Under the pieces are notes generated by a model. The model did no database searches. It was not told the origin of the DNA and saw nothing but the letters and a program-made list of their open reading frames with translations. A stretch of DNA of 64,000 nt from Microbulbifer salipaludis (GTDB lineage Bacteria; Pseudomonadota; Gammaproteobacteria; Pseudomonadales; Cellvibrionaceae): positions 1,178,001 to 1,242,000 of the forward strand of contig NZ_JAEKJR010000001.1 in NCBI RefSeq assembly GCF_017303155.1. Reading direction: 5' to 3'. Positions 54,240 through 62,593 of this stretch are shown here, piece after piece. The position numbers were made by a program, and so were the translations under genes. Numbering within the stretch: position 1 is the first letter of the stretch; each line of letters begins with the position of its first letter.

Positions 54240-55763
54240 ATGAATCTGAAAAAGCAGTGGCTGGAATGGCACAACAAACTCGGCTGGTGGGCGCTGGCGG
54301 GTATCCTGATCTGGGCGATTTCCGGGATCACCCACCCGATGATGGCCTGGTTTGGGCCGTCGGCGGCCAAATTCTTCCCGCCCTCGGTAAGCCTTGATGC
54401 CAGCAAGCTGGGCGCACTGCCCAGCTTGCTGGCAGACGGCGACAAGCTGCGCGGTGCGCGCGTGGTCAAGCTGGTGCCGGGAGAGGCCGCACCGCTCTTG
54501 CAGGTAACACACTCGGAGACAGCGCCGCGCCGCTATTTCCACCTCGACAGTGGGCGCGAAGTCACCGACGGTGATATACAGCAGGCCCGCTGGCTCGCCA
54601 CCTATTACAGCGGCCGCCCGGCAGATCAGATTGCCGAACTCCAGCTGCAGACCGGCTTCGACAATGCGTATCCCTCGGTCAATCGCCTGCTGCCGGTGTA
54701 CCGGGTGCGCTTCGCCGGCGACGACGCCCTGACCCTGTTTATACACACCGAAACCGCGGCACTGGCGTCCATCACTGACCGCAGCAAGACGCTGTTGCAG
54801 GGGGTGTTTCGGCAGCTGCACACCTTCGCCTGGCTGGATGATCTCGAATACGGCCGCCTGATTCTGATTGGCCTGCTGATGCTCACCCTGTCCGCGTTCG
54901 CCGCTACCGGCCTGGCGCTGGTGTTTGCGCTGAAGCGGCGCAAGATCAAGGACGGCAAGCGCCGCTACCACCGCCTGCTCGGTTATGTGCTGTGGCTGCC
55001 GCTGCTGGGCTGGTCAGCCAGCGGTTTCTATCACCTGCTGCAATCCTCCCTGGTGGAGTCGGTACAGGGTCTGCGCCTGGGCGAAGCCGGGGAGTACCGC
55101 AATCTGAGCACAGAATTTGCCTGGGTGAGCGCGCTCGAAGGCCGCGCCATCAACAGCCTGTCGCTGATCCGTGGATCCGACGATGTGCCGCTTTACCGTG
55201 TCGGCCTGGCGCCGGCGGAAAGCGCCGCGCCCGGCAATCGCAACCAGCGCTTTGATGGCCGTCCGTCGGAATCCGGTTCCCTGTTTGTGGATGCGCACAG
55301 TGGACAGCTTTTGTCGGATTTCGGCGATCGTGACCAGGCGCAGTTGCTGGCCACACGTCTTGCGGGAATTCAGGCCGAGGATATAGCCGGCATGCAGCTG
55401 GTCACCCGCTACGGGGCGGGATACGACTTCCGCAACAAGCGCCTGCCGGTGTGGCAGGTGGATGTGGCGAACGACGATAAGACCATGCTGTTTGTGGACC
55501 CGGTCACCGGCGTGCTGGTGGATCAGTCCCGCGGTATCGACCGTGCCGAAAGCCTGTCCTTTTCCCTGCTGCACAAGTGGAACCACCTGACGCCATTTAC
55601 CGGGCGCCAGGGCCGCGATGGGTTGATCGTATTCACGCTGCTGCTGTTGCTCGCCGGCGCGGTTCTCGGCGGTGTCATGCTCGCGAAACGCAAAAAACGC
55701 CGCAGTTCGCTGGCGGCAGACGGCGGGGTCGCTGGCTCTATCGGTTCTGCGGCGACACAATAG
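54240..55763 (+). CDS. PepSY-associated transmembrane protein
   Basis: A 507-residue inner-membrane protein with PepSY domains and four hydrophobic segments: WHNKLGWWALAGILIWAISGITHPMMAW at the start, LILIGLLMLTLSAFAATGLALVFAL, YHRLLGYVLWLPLLGWSASGFYHLL and LIVFTLLLLLAGAVLGGVML near the end. Relatives such as FoxB and PiuB lie beside TonB receptors and are thought to reduce or release iron from siderophores in the periplasm. Several His residues in the helices could bind haem. It follows the receptor by 34 bases and is surely co-transcribed. Confidence 0.9.
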   Translation: MNLKKQWLEWHNKLGWWALAGILIWAISGITHPMMAWFGPSAAKFFPPSVSLDASKLGALPSLLADGDKLRGARVVKLVPGEAAPLLQVTHSETAPRRYFHLDSGREVTDGDIQQARWLATYYSGRPADQIAELQLQTGFDNAYPSVNRLLPVYRVRFAGDDALTLFIHTETAALASITDRSKTLLQGVFRQLHTFAWLDDLEYGRLILIGLLMLTLSAFAATGLALVFALKRRKIKDGKRRYHRLLGYVLWLPLLGWSASGFYHLLQSSLVESVQGLRLGEAGEYRNLSTEFAWVSALEGRAINSLSLIRGSDDVPLYRVGLAPAESAAPGNRNQRFDGRPSESGSLFVDAHSGQLLSDFGDRDQAQLLATRLAGIQAEDIAGMQLVTRYGAGYDFRNKRLPVWQVDVANDDKTMLFVDPVTGVLVDQSRGIDRAESLSFSLLHKWNHLTPFTGRQGRDGLIVFTLLLLLAGAVLGGVMLAKRKKRRSSLAADGGVAGSIGSAATQ

Positions 55764-55794
55764 GCGGCTCACGCACTACCGAGTCGATTGCCCC

Positions 55795-57102
55795 GTGCCA
55801 TTGAACCTGCCCCCGCCGAGCGGCGACCAAGCCATCATCACCAACCTGCGGCGCCTGACCGCGCTGCGGGCTATTGCCCTGCTGGCGTATATCGCGGTGA
55901 GCCTGTGGCTGGGGGATACCTTGTCTGGGGGTGCGCTGGTATTTGTCGCTTTGGGGTTAGTCACCACGCTGGTGAGCGGCTGGCGCGCCCGTGGCAGTGT
56001 GGCGCTGGGACGGCTGGAATTTTTCGGCCACTTGCTGATGGATTGGCTGTGGTTGCCGCCGCTGCTGGCGTTTAGCGGTGGTGCCGCCAACCCGTTTGTC
56101 ACCTACTTGCTCGTGCCGCTGACCATCGCTGCGGCCACCCAGCCGCGCCTGTACACCTGGGTGATGGCCGCGATCAGCATTGCCACCTACACCGGCCTGA
56201 TTCTCTTTTTCCCAGGTATTGATGGTGGTCACAGTGCTCATGCGGGGCACGACATGGGTCATGGCATGGGGCATGGAACGGATCACGACAGCAGCGCGTT
56301 TTACCGCCACCTGATCGGCATGTGGGCCACCTTCGCGTTTTCTGCGCTGCTGATCGCCGGGTTCGTCAACAGCATGGCGGAAGCCCTGCGCAGCCGCGAC
56401 CGGCACCTGCACACCCTGCGCCAGGAGCAGGCGCGGCGGGATCAGGTCCTGTCCCTGGGCACCCTCGCTGCCGGCACCGCCCACGAGCTGGCCTCCCCCC
56501 TGCAAACCATCGGTTTACTGGTGGAAGAGCTGCAGGCGCAACAGCAGGGATTCGCCGCACCGGTGGTGGAAGACCTGGCGCTGCTGCAGCAGCAGGTCAA
56601 CCTGTGCAAGCAGGCCCTGGAACAACTGAAAAGCCGTGCGCGGGACCCGGCGGGCAGCGAGGAATTTCAGTCGGTGAAGGAATTTATCGCGCGCAGCCTG
56701 GAGCGCTGGCAACTGCTGCGCCCGGAGGCGCGCTTTGCGCTGACGCAGCAAGGCCCAGAGAATGTTCGTGCGCGCCTGCCGCTGACCCTGGAGCAGACCT
56801 TCATCAATGTGTTGAACAACGCGCTGGACGCCAATCTCGCCGGCGCGGCGACGCAGCCGGTGGAAATAGATGTGCTGTGGTCGGAACAGGGGCTGGTGAT
56901 GGCGATCACCGACAGCGGCGGGGGCGTGCACCAGCCGCAGCCCGATCCCGATTCGGAGGGGTTCGGTATCGGCCTGATCTTGAGCAAAACCGCCCTGATA
57001 CAGCTGGGCGGTAGCCTTACCCTGGCCCCCAGAACTAGCGGGCAGGGCACCATCGCGACCATCGAGTTACCGCTGGAATCCCGGCCCGTGGAGGAAGTGT
57101 GA
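55795..57102 (+). CDS. RegB/PrrB-like sensor histidine kinase with His/Met-rich insert
   Basis: A 435-residue kinase with about six membrane segments in the first 200 residues. The H-box is VLSLGTLAAGTAHELASPLQTIGLLVEEL, the ATPase domain has FINVLNNALDANLAG and FGIGLILSKTALIQLGG, all closest to redox sensors of the RegB/PrrB type; a Cys downstream of the H-box (NLCKQALEQLK) falls about where RegB has its redox Cys. Residues 144-165, in a loop between membrane segments, contain six His, two Met and three Asp in HSAHAGHDMGHGMGHGTDH, which RegB lacks and which looks like a metal site. GTG 55795 is the best start I see but has no strong ribosome site. Confidence 0.88.
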   Translation: MPLNLPPPSGDQAIITNLRRLTALRAIALLAYIAVSLWLGDTLSGGALVFVALGLVTTLVSGWRARGSVALGRLEFFGHLLMDWLWLPPLLAFSGGAANPFVTYLLVPLTIAAATQPRLYTWVMAAISIATYTGLILFFPGIDGGHSAHAGHDMGHGMGHGTDHDSSAFYRHLIGMWATFAFSALLIAGFVNSMAEALRSRDRHLHTLRQEQARRDQVLSLGTLAAGTAHELASPLQTIGLLVEELQAQQQGFAAPVVEDLALLQQQVNLCKQALEQLKSRARDPAGSEEFQSVKEFIARSLERWQLLRPEARFALTQQGPENVRARLPLTLEQTFINVLNNALDANLAGAATQPVEIDVLWSEQGLVMAITDSGGGVHQPQPDPDSEGFGIGLILSKTALIQLGGSLTLAPRTSGQGTIATIELPLESRPVEEV

Positions 57103-57653
57103 ACACATCCGAACGTCGCCTGCTGATCGTGGATGATGAGACCGGCACCCGCAATATGCTGGAGCGGGCCATGACCCGCCGTGGCTTTACCACGTTTATT
57201 GCAGCGACTGTGGCGGACGCATTGGCGTTGATTGCGCGGGAGCCGTTCGACTGCGCCCTGCTGGATCTGAAAATCGACCATGACAGTGGCCTGGAGCTGA
57301 TAGCCCCCCTGCGCGCGGCAAACCCGCAAGCGCGGATTATCCTGCTCACGGGCTATTCGAGTATTCCTACCGCCGTGGCGGCCATCAAACTCGGCGCCGA
57401 CGACTATCTGTGTAAACCCGCCGGTGGCGATCAGTTAGTGGCTGCGCTGGTGGGGGAGCCTGCCCACCCCGGTAATCATCCTGACCTGCCGGAAATATCC
57501 TGCACCCCGCCTTCGGTCAATCGGCTGGCGTGGGAGCATATCCAGCGCGTCCTCGCGGAAAATGACGGCAACATTTCCGCCACTGCCCGCGCCCTTGGTA
57601 TGCACCGCAGAACCCTACAGCGAAAATTACAGAAGCGGCCCAAGGGCCAGTAA
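57099..57653 (+). CDS. RegA/PrrA/ActR-like response regulator
   Basis: A 184-residue regulator: receiver (LLIVDDETGTRNMLERAM, acceptor Asp in CALLDLKIDHDSGL, Lys in DYLCKPAGG) joined by a short linker to a Fis-type helix-turn-helix (WEHIQRVLAENDGNISATARALGMHRRTLQRKLQKR). This build, without an AAA+ domain, is that of RegA/PrrA. GTG start overlaps the kinase stop (GTGA) with GGAGG before it, so both are made together. The linker is a little longer than the four-proline one of RegA. Likely controls the TonB/PepSY genes of its own operon. Confidence 0.93.
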   Translation: MNTSERRLLIVDDETGTRNMLERAMTRRGFTTFIAATVADALALIAREPFDCALLDLKIDHDSGLELIAPLRAANPQARIILLTGYSSIPTAVAAIKLGADDYLCKPAGGDQLVAALVGEPAHPGNHPDLPEISCTPPSVNRLAWEHIQRVLAENDGNISATARALGMHRRTLQRKLQKRPKGQ

Positions 57654-57666
57654 TCCGCTGTAGGCG

Positions 57667-59220
57667 TCAGGGCAAGAAGTGCTCCAGCTGCCGCCCGGCG
57701 CCCGCAACCTCCCGCTCCATCAGGAAGTGCGCCAGAGCGCGCTTCTGGCTGTCGCTGAAACCGTAGTTGGGCATGGGCGGCGTAGGGGTGTCGAAGTAGT
57801 CCGCCAGCTGCTTGAGCGTGTACTTGCGGCTCAGGTCCTTGAGCGGCAGTCGCTGGTGGCAGCGCACGCAGTTGCGGCGCGCGTATATCTGCGCGCCCTG
57901 GCGGGCGGCGCCGCCATCGATGGCGAGGGGCTTCTTGGGCGCGCTGATGGGTGGACGCTTGGTGACTGGAGCATCGGATGTCTCCTGACCTGCGGCACCG
58001 CGCTGTACCCGGTAGATGGCACCTGCGTAATCGTCGGAAATGTAAATATTGCCGCGCACGTCTTCCGCAATATCCACCGGGCGACCATAGACCGTGGTTT
58101 TGTCCTCGCCGAGAAAGCCCCACATAAAGTCGTGTGAGCGGATGCTGCCATCTTCCTGCCAGTGCAGCGATACCACCTTGTAGCCGTCTTTTTCGTCCCG
58201 GTTCCAGGAGCCGTGCAGGGCTACCAGCGCGGCCTCGCGGTAGCGATCGGGCTGCTCCGGGCTGCGCAGGAAGTGCATCCCCAACGGCGCATTGTGGGCG
58301 CGGAATTCAAACACCGGAGGGATGGAGGCTGCGATCCTTTGCTGCGCCTCGCCGGCGCTCACTTCGTCGCGTTTGCCCTGGCCGTAATCCGGGTCGGGCA
58401 CGCGGTTGCCGTTGGCGAAGGGCCAGCCGTAAAAGCCGCCCTGTTCCACCCGGTTCAACTCGCAGGGTGGGAAGTCGTTGCCGAGCCAGTCGCGGCCATT
58501 GTCGGTGGCGTAGAGCGCGCCGTCTTTCGGTGACCAGTCAAAGCCCACGCTATTGCGCAGGCCAGTGGCATAAATCTGGAAATGGCTGCCGTCCGGTCGA
58601 AAACGCATGATGGTTGCGCGCTGCGGGTCTTTTTCTATGCAGACATTGCAGGTAGAGCCGCTGGAGAGATACATCCAGCCATCGGGACCCATACCCAGGG
58701 TTTTGGTCCAGTGATTGCCGGTATCCGCCAGGCCATGCACGATTTTCTGGTAGCTCCCGGCAATGCGGCCGTCGGAATGATCGAACGGCACGCGCCCCAC
58801 ACCGTCGCTTTCGGCGATATACAGCCAGTCTTCAAACAGCGCCAGACCGTGGGGGCGTTGCAGCCCGTCAATCAACACGCGCTGCCCGTCGGTCTTGCCG
58901 TCGCCATTGCGATCCGTGAGCAACAGGCTCACCTGCCCGAGCTTGGGCTGGGATACCAGCAGATCATTACTGCGGGTGACCGCCATAAACCGCGCGTTGG
59001 GTACCTGGTCGCTAAACAGGTCGAGGCGGAAGCCCGGCGCCAGTTGTAACTGGCGGGCTACGGTCTGTTCATTGGTGCTGGCGCCGATCAATTGGCCCCA
59101 GGGCACATTGATACCGGGCACCAACCCCTTGACCACCGCGATAATCAACAAAAGCAGGGCAATGGCGGCAAAAGCCACAAGGCGGGAAAAAGTTAGCGCA
59201 TTTTTCAACGGAGCGTTCAC
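57667..59220 (-). CDS. PQQ-type sugar/sorbosone dehydrogenase with C-terminal cytochrome c
   Basis: A 517-residue periplasmic protein. An N-terminal membrane anchor (FSRLVAFAAIALLLLIIAVV) leads to a six-blade beta-propeller of the soluble glucose/sorbosone dehydrogenase family (LDLFSDQVPNARFMAVTRSNDLLVSQ, LQRPHGLALFEDWLYIAE, LRNSVGFDWSPKDGALYATDNGRDWLGNDFPPCELN, HGSWNRDEKDGYKVV), then a small c-type cytochrome with NCVRCHQRLPLKDLSRKYT and a distal Met (PPMPNYG). Such fusions pass electrons from sugar oxidation to the respiratory chain. Start GTG 59220 is chosen before the anchor; GTG 59274 is also open. Confidence 0.87.
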   Translation of the reverse strand: MNAPLKNALTFSRLVAFAAIALLLLIIAVVKGLVPGINVPWGQLIGASTNEQTVARQLQLAPGFRLDLFSDQVPNARFMAVTRSNDLLVSQPKLGQVSLLLTDRNGDGKTDGQRVLIDGLQRPHGLALFEDWLYIAESDGVGRVPFDHSDGRIAGSYQKIVHGLADTGNHWTKTLGMGPDGWMYLSSGSTCNVCIEKDPQRATIMRFRPDGSHFQIYATGLRNSVGFDWSPKDGALYATDNGRDWLGNDFPPCELNRVEQGGFYGWPFANGNRVPDPDYGQGKRDEVSAGEAQQRIAASIPPVFEFRAHNAPLGMHFLRSPEQPDRYREAALVALHGSWNRDEKDGYKVVSLHWQEDGSIRSHDFMWGFLGEDKTTVYGRPVDIAEDVRGNIYISDDYAGAIYRVQRGAAGQETSDAPVTKRPPISAPKKPLAIDGGAARQGAQIYARRNCVRCHQRLPLKDLSRKYTLKQLADYFDTPTPPMPNYGFSDSQKRALAHFLMEREVAGAGRQLEHFLP

Positions 59221-59330
59221 GATCGTCTTGATCTCGTAACAAAAGTAACTATAGTTGGGCGCTAAATGTCGCACAGGCGTACCAGTTGCGATACGCGCCA
59301 GCTCTATCCAGAAGGCCCGCCCGGGTTAAA

Positions 59331-59346
59331 TGTGACGACGGTCACA
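59331..59346. promoter_or_regulatory. CRP/Vfr-type operator
   Basis: TGTGACGACGGTCACA matches the CRP consensus TGTGA-N6-TCACA in full. It lies about 111 bases from the dehydrogenase start (57 from its alternative start) on the minus strand, so it could control that gene. Confidence 0.65.
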
Positions 59347-59350
59347 TGCT

Positions 59351-59368
59351 TGTAAGACATCTCTTACA
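59351..59368. promoter_or_regulatory. Second palindrome beside the CRP-type site
   Basis: TGTAAGA and TCTTACA (7 bp each) flank CATC. It is four bases from the CRP-type site and may be an operator for another factor; I cannot name it. Confidence 0.45.
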
Positions 59369-59996
59369 TCAACTTCAGCAATTTCCCACTACCCTGATTT
59401 TCTCTTTCGACCATAATGTATTTGCAAGGACGGAGAACGGACTGCAAAGGCGGCAAGGACAGGTCACCAAGGAATGGAGACCAGCTGCCAGCTCGAAAGG
59501 ATTTGGGCACCATCCTGTGAGACGCACCGCTTGGGCTGGATTGCCTGAGCGGTGTTTTACGTTCTGGGGCACTGAAAACGTCAAAATGATTCCCCCGCCG
59601 ATCTGCGAATGACAACCCATGTCATTTCTCTGCGTATTCCTGCCCGTTACTTCTTATCTTTTTTACTTCTTCTCATTTCCTGAGCTTTTCTACCCGAGAT
59701 TTTTCATTATTTTTTTCGCCAGGGCAAAAAATACGGGAAATACGGAAAAGTGTCTGGAAATCGTCACAAACCTTCGCTTTAATCAGGACAGGATGGCCCA
59801 ACACTGTGGCCATGGAGGATGACGCGTTCAGTAACCTAGTGCTGACACCAGTTTCGATGCAACCACCTTTTCTCCATTGGTGGTCAAGCCTGCATCAACT
59901 CCAGATTTCGCTGCATTCCACCGGCGGCACCCATATCCTCGATCTTCCCCAGTGCTTTCTTCAGTATTTCTCCAAAGCCCTGTTTTCCCTTTTCTC

Positions 59997-60030
59997 ACAA
60001 AGCCCCGCCGGGTTGCCCGCGGGGCTTTGT
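59997..60030. terminator. Strong hairpin before the HNH gene
   Basis: ACAAAGCCCCGC and GCGGGGCTTTGT form a perfect 12-bp stem around a 10-base loop. No T-tract follows on either strand beyond the three in the stem, so its action as a terminator is uncertain. Confidence 0.5.
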
Positions 60031-60065
60031 GCATTCTGCTGTTCGCAAACCCCGGAGGTGGACTC

Positions 60066-60653
60066 GTGCAAGCGCAAATCCTGAGGTTGAATCTCGCTGG
60101 CCAACCCCTGGAGTGGTTGAGCTGGGAAGAAGCCGCCTGTCTGTACGTGCGGGAACTGGTGACCTGGACACTGGGGGGCGTGGTGCAGACGGTACACGGT
60201 GGCATTAACCGCCTGGGCGAACGCTCCACCCTCGACCTCGCCGCCATCATCGCCTGCGGCGGCGACCGCATGGCGCGCCCCCGCACCCGCCCACCGCTCA
60301 ACAACCGCGCGCTCTTTGCCCGCGACCAACACACCTGCCTCTACTGCGGTAACGGGTTCCCCCTCCGCGAACTCACCCGCGACCACATCCACCCGGTTTC
60401 CAAAGGTGGAAAAGATAGTTGGGAAAACGTCGTCACCGCCTGCCGCCGCTGCAACCAGCACAAGGGCAATCGGCTGCTGGAGAATATCGATATGGAACTG
60501 CTGGCGCTGCCGTTTGTGCCGAATGCGGCGGAGTATCTCGCACTGACCAACAGCGCGCGGATTCGCGGGGACCAGATGGAGTTTCTGCGCGGGCAGTTTT
60601 CACGTAAGCGGCAGACTGGCTGGCTGTCTGAAGCGCTACAGCGTGCGAGCTAG
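60066..60653 (+). CDS. HNH endonuclease
   Basis: A 195-residue protein with a classical zinc-stabilised HNH site: TCLYCGNGFPLRELTRDHIHPVSKGGKDSWENVVTACRRCNQHKGNRL, with two CxxC pairs, the DH pair and the Asn. The N-terminal 90 residues (ILRLNLAGQPLEWLSWEEAACLYVRELVTW) are typical of the chromosomal HNH proteins found singly in many marine gammaproteobacteria. Start GTG 60066 with GGAGGTG upstream is clear; longer readings run through the hairpin. No phage or restriction genes are nearby, so a housekeeping or repair role is as likely as a defence one. Confidence 0.93.
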   Translation: MQAQILRLNLAGQPLEWLSWEEAACLYVRELVTWTLGGVVQTVHGGINRLGERSTLDLAAIIACGGDRMARPRTRPPLNNRALFARDQHTCLYCGNGFPLRELTRDHIHPVSKGGKDSWENVVTACRRCNQHKGNRLLENIDMELLALPFVPNAAEYLALTNSARIRGDQMEFLRGQFSRKRQTGWLSEALQRAS

Positions 60654-60734
60654 CGTTTACGAGCTGGCGAAGCCCCGCTTCTGAAAATCTCTGCTGTGCT
60701 ATTAATAAGCTTCCTCTGAACGATTGAGCCTGTC

Positions 60735-62546
60735 ATGAAAAGCTACCTCGGTATGTCTCTTGCTGCGTGTGTGTTAATCGCGTGCGCGGCAGAAACCCCT
60801 GATAAACCGTCCACGGTTGCCGACACAATTTATTCGGGCGGGCCGATTCTGACAATGGACGAGAAGCAACCCCGGGCAGATGCGGTGGCAGTAAAAGATG
60901 GGCGCATTATCGCGGTGGGCAGCGCGGCGGATATAGCGGAACACAAGGGCAGTGGAACCGAAGTGTTTGATTTGATGGGGAGGGCAATGGTGCCGGGGTT
61001 TGTAGACAGTCACGGGCATGTTGTGTTCGGTGGTTTACAGGCGCTCTCGGCGAACCTGCTTCCGTCACCGGACGGTGAAGTTACTGATATCGCCTCGTTA
61101 AAGCGTGCGCTCAAGCAGTGGGCTGAAGAAAATGCAGAAGCTGTTGCCGCCACCAATATGATTATTGGCTTCGGATATGACAATGCGCAGTTAAAAGAGC
61201 TGCGCCACCCTACACGAGCGGACCTTGATGAAGTCGCTCTCGACGTGCCAGTACTCATCGTGCATCAGTCAGGGCACCTCGGGGTGGCGAATTCAAAGGC
61301 GCTGGAATTGGCAGGCATTAACAAGGATTCCAAACCACCAGCAGGCGGTGTGATCCAACGCGGTGAAAATGGTGAGCCTAATGGCGTCCTTGAGGAATAT
61401 GCGTTCTTCTCGGTCTTGGCGCCGCTACTGGGGCAGTTGGGAGACGAGGGGTTGGTGGCTTTTGCTCGTGCGGGCAGCAAGCTGTGGGCCCAGTTTGGTT
61501 ATACGACAGGGCAAGACGGCCGCTCATCGAAAGCGGCGTTCAAGGCGCTCCAAAAAGCTGCTGCCGATGGCGATATTCCCATTGATGTGGTGGCGTTTCC
61601 AGACGTGCTGGAAGGGCGTGATTTTATCAAGCAGAGTGTTTCAAGGGAGTATGTCGATAATGTACGGGTAGGGGGCTGCAAATTGACGATCGATGGATCA
61701 CCGCAGGGTTTTACCGCACTGCGGGATCGCCCCTACTATGACCCGGTAGGAAATTACCCAGAAGGTTACAAGGGCTACGCCGCAATCAATCAGGAGCAGC
61801 TGCAAGAGGCCGTGAATTGGTGTTTTGAGCACGGCCTCCAGATTCTCGTGCATTCCAATGGTGAAGGCGCCTCTGATATGTTGATCGCTGCGTTCAGGAA
61901 CGCGCGAGAAAAGTATGGTGATCCGGGTAACCGACCCGTGCTGGTGCACGGCCAGTTTCAGCGTGAGGATCAGGTAGATAGCTTCAAAGAGCTGGGTGTT
62001 TTCCAGTCGGTGTTTCCCATGCATACCTATTACTGGGGAGATTGGCATCGGGAGCATACCGTTGGCCCGGAAGTGGCCGAAAATATCTCCCCTACCGGGT
62101 GGATTCGTCAGCGCGGGCTGATGTTTGGTACGCACCATGATGCGCCGGTTGCCTTACCCAACAGCATGCGCGTGCTCGATGCTACAGTGAACCGCCGCAC
62201 GCGCAGTGGGTATATTCTCGGGCCGGATCAGCGCGTGGATGTGGAAACGGCATTGAAGGCCATGACAATCTGGCCCGCGTGGCAGCACCTTGAAGAGAAT
62301 GAAAAGGGGTCAATCGAAGTGGGCAAATTAGCCGATTTCGTTGTGCTGTCGGAGGACCCCACGGCTATCGCGCCCGAAGAACTTGCCGAGCTAAAGGTGG
62401 TCCAGACGATAAAAGAGGGCATAGTGATTTTTGAGGCCAGACCCGGCGAGCCAAGTGCACGACTACAGTATGCCCCTTTTTCGAGCAATCCCGAGGCAGC
62501 CCATCACGTATTGCACTCTCTGTCTGCTGACGCGACAGTGCATTAA
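60735..62546 (+). CDS. Lipoprotein amidohydrolase (YtcJ-like, family 3)
   Basis: A 603-residue metal-dependent hydrolase. Signal peptide ends in a lipobox LIAC, making Cys16 or nearby the lipidated residue. The metal site HxH is in MVPGFVDSHGHVVFGGLQ; GFGYDNAQLKELRHPTRADLDEV, VLIVHQSGHLGVANSKALELAG, DGSPQGFTALRD and HSNGEGASDMLIAA follow, and LMFGTHHDAPV holds the late His/Asp. This family hydrolyses amide or carbamate bonds; substrates of exported members are mostly unknown. It is convergent with ddl. Confidence 0.92.
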   Translation: MKSYLGMSLAACVLIACAAETPDKPSTVADTIYSGGPILTMDEKQPRADAVAVKDGRIIAVGSAADIAEHKGSGTEVFDLMGRAMVPGFVDSHGHVVFGGLQALSANLLPSPDGEVTDIASLKRALKQWAEENAEAVAATNMIIGFGYDNAQLKELRHPTRADLDEVALDVPVLIVHQSGHLGVANSKALELAGINKDSKPPAGGVIQRGENGEPNGVLEEYAFFSVLAPLLGQLGDEGLVAFARAGSKLWAQFGYTTGQDGRSSKAAFKALQKAAADGDIPIDVVAFPDVLEGRDFIKQSVSREYVDNVRVGGCKLTIDGSPQGFTALRDRPYYDPVGNYPEGYKGYAAINQEQLQEAVNWCFEHGLQILVHSNGEGASDMLIAAFRNAREKYGDPGNRPVLVHGQFQREDQVDSFKELGVFQSVFPMHTYYWGDWHREHTVGPEVAENISPTGWIRQRGLMFGTHHDAPVALPNSMRVLDATVNRRTRSGYILGPDQRVDVETALKAMTIWPAWQHLEENEKGSIEVGKLADFVVLSEDPTAIAPEELAELKVVQTIKEGIVIFEARPGEPSARLQYAPFSSNPEAAHHVLHSLSADATVH

Positions 62547-62593
62547 GCGACATAGCGTGAGCCGGCCCCGAGGACGGCAGAGCGTTTACTGAC

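Larger units (their letters stand above)
59275..60065. other. 790-base gene-free region
   Basis: Holds two adjacent palindromes near 59331-59368, then a stretch with no recognisable gene, a pyrimidine-rich segment (59630-59710), a small ACCACC/GGTGGT hairpin near 59871-59888, and a 12-bp hairpin at 59997-60030 before the HNH gene. The composition between 59600 and 59760 is more AT-rich than the flanks. An unannotated RNA is possible but not shown. Confidence 0.45.

Noticed and set aside
60066..60653. HNH gene as part of a phage or restriction locus
   Set aside because: Neighbours are housekeeping or metabolic genes; no methylase, integrase or phage gene is seen.
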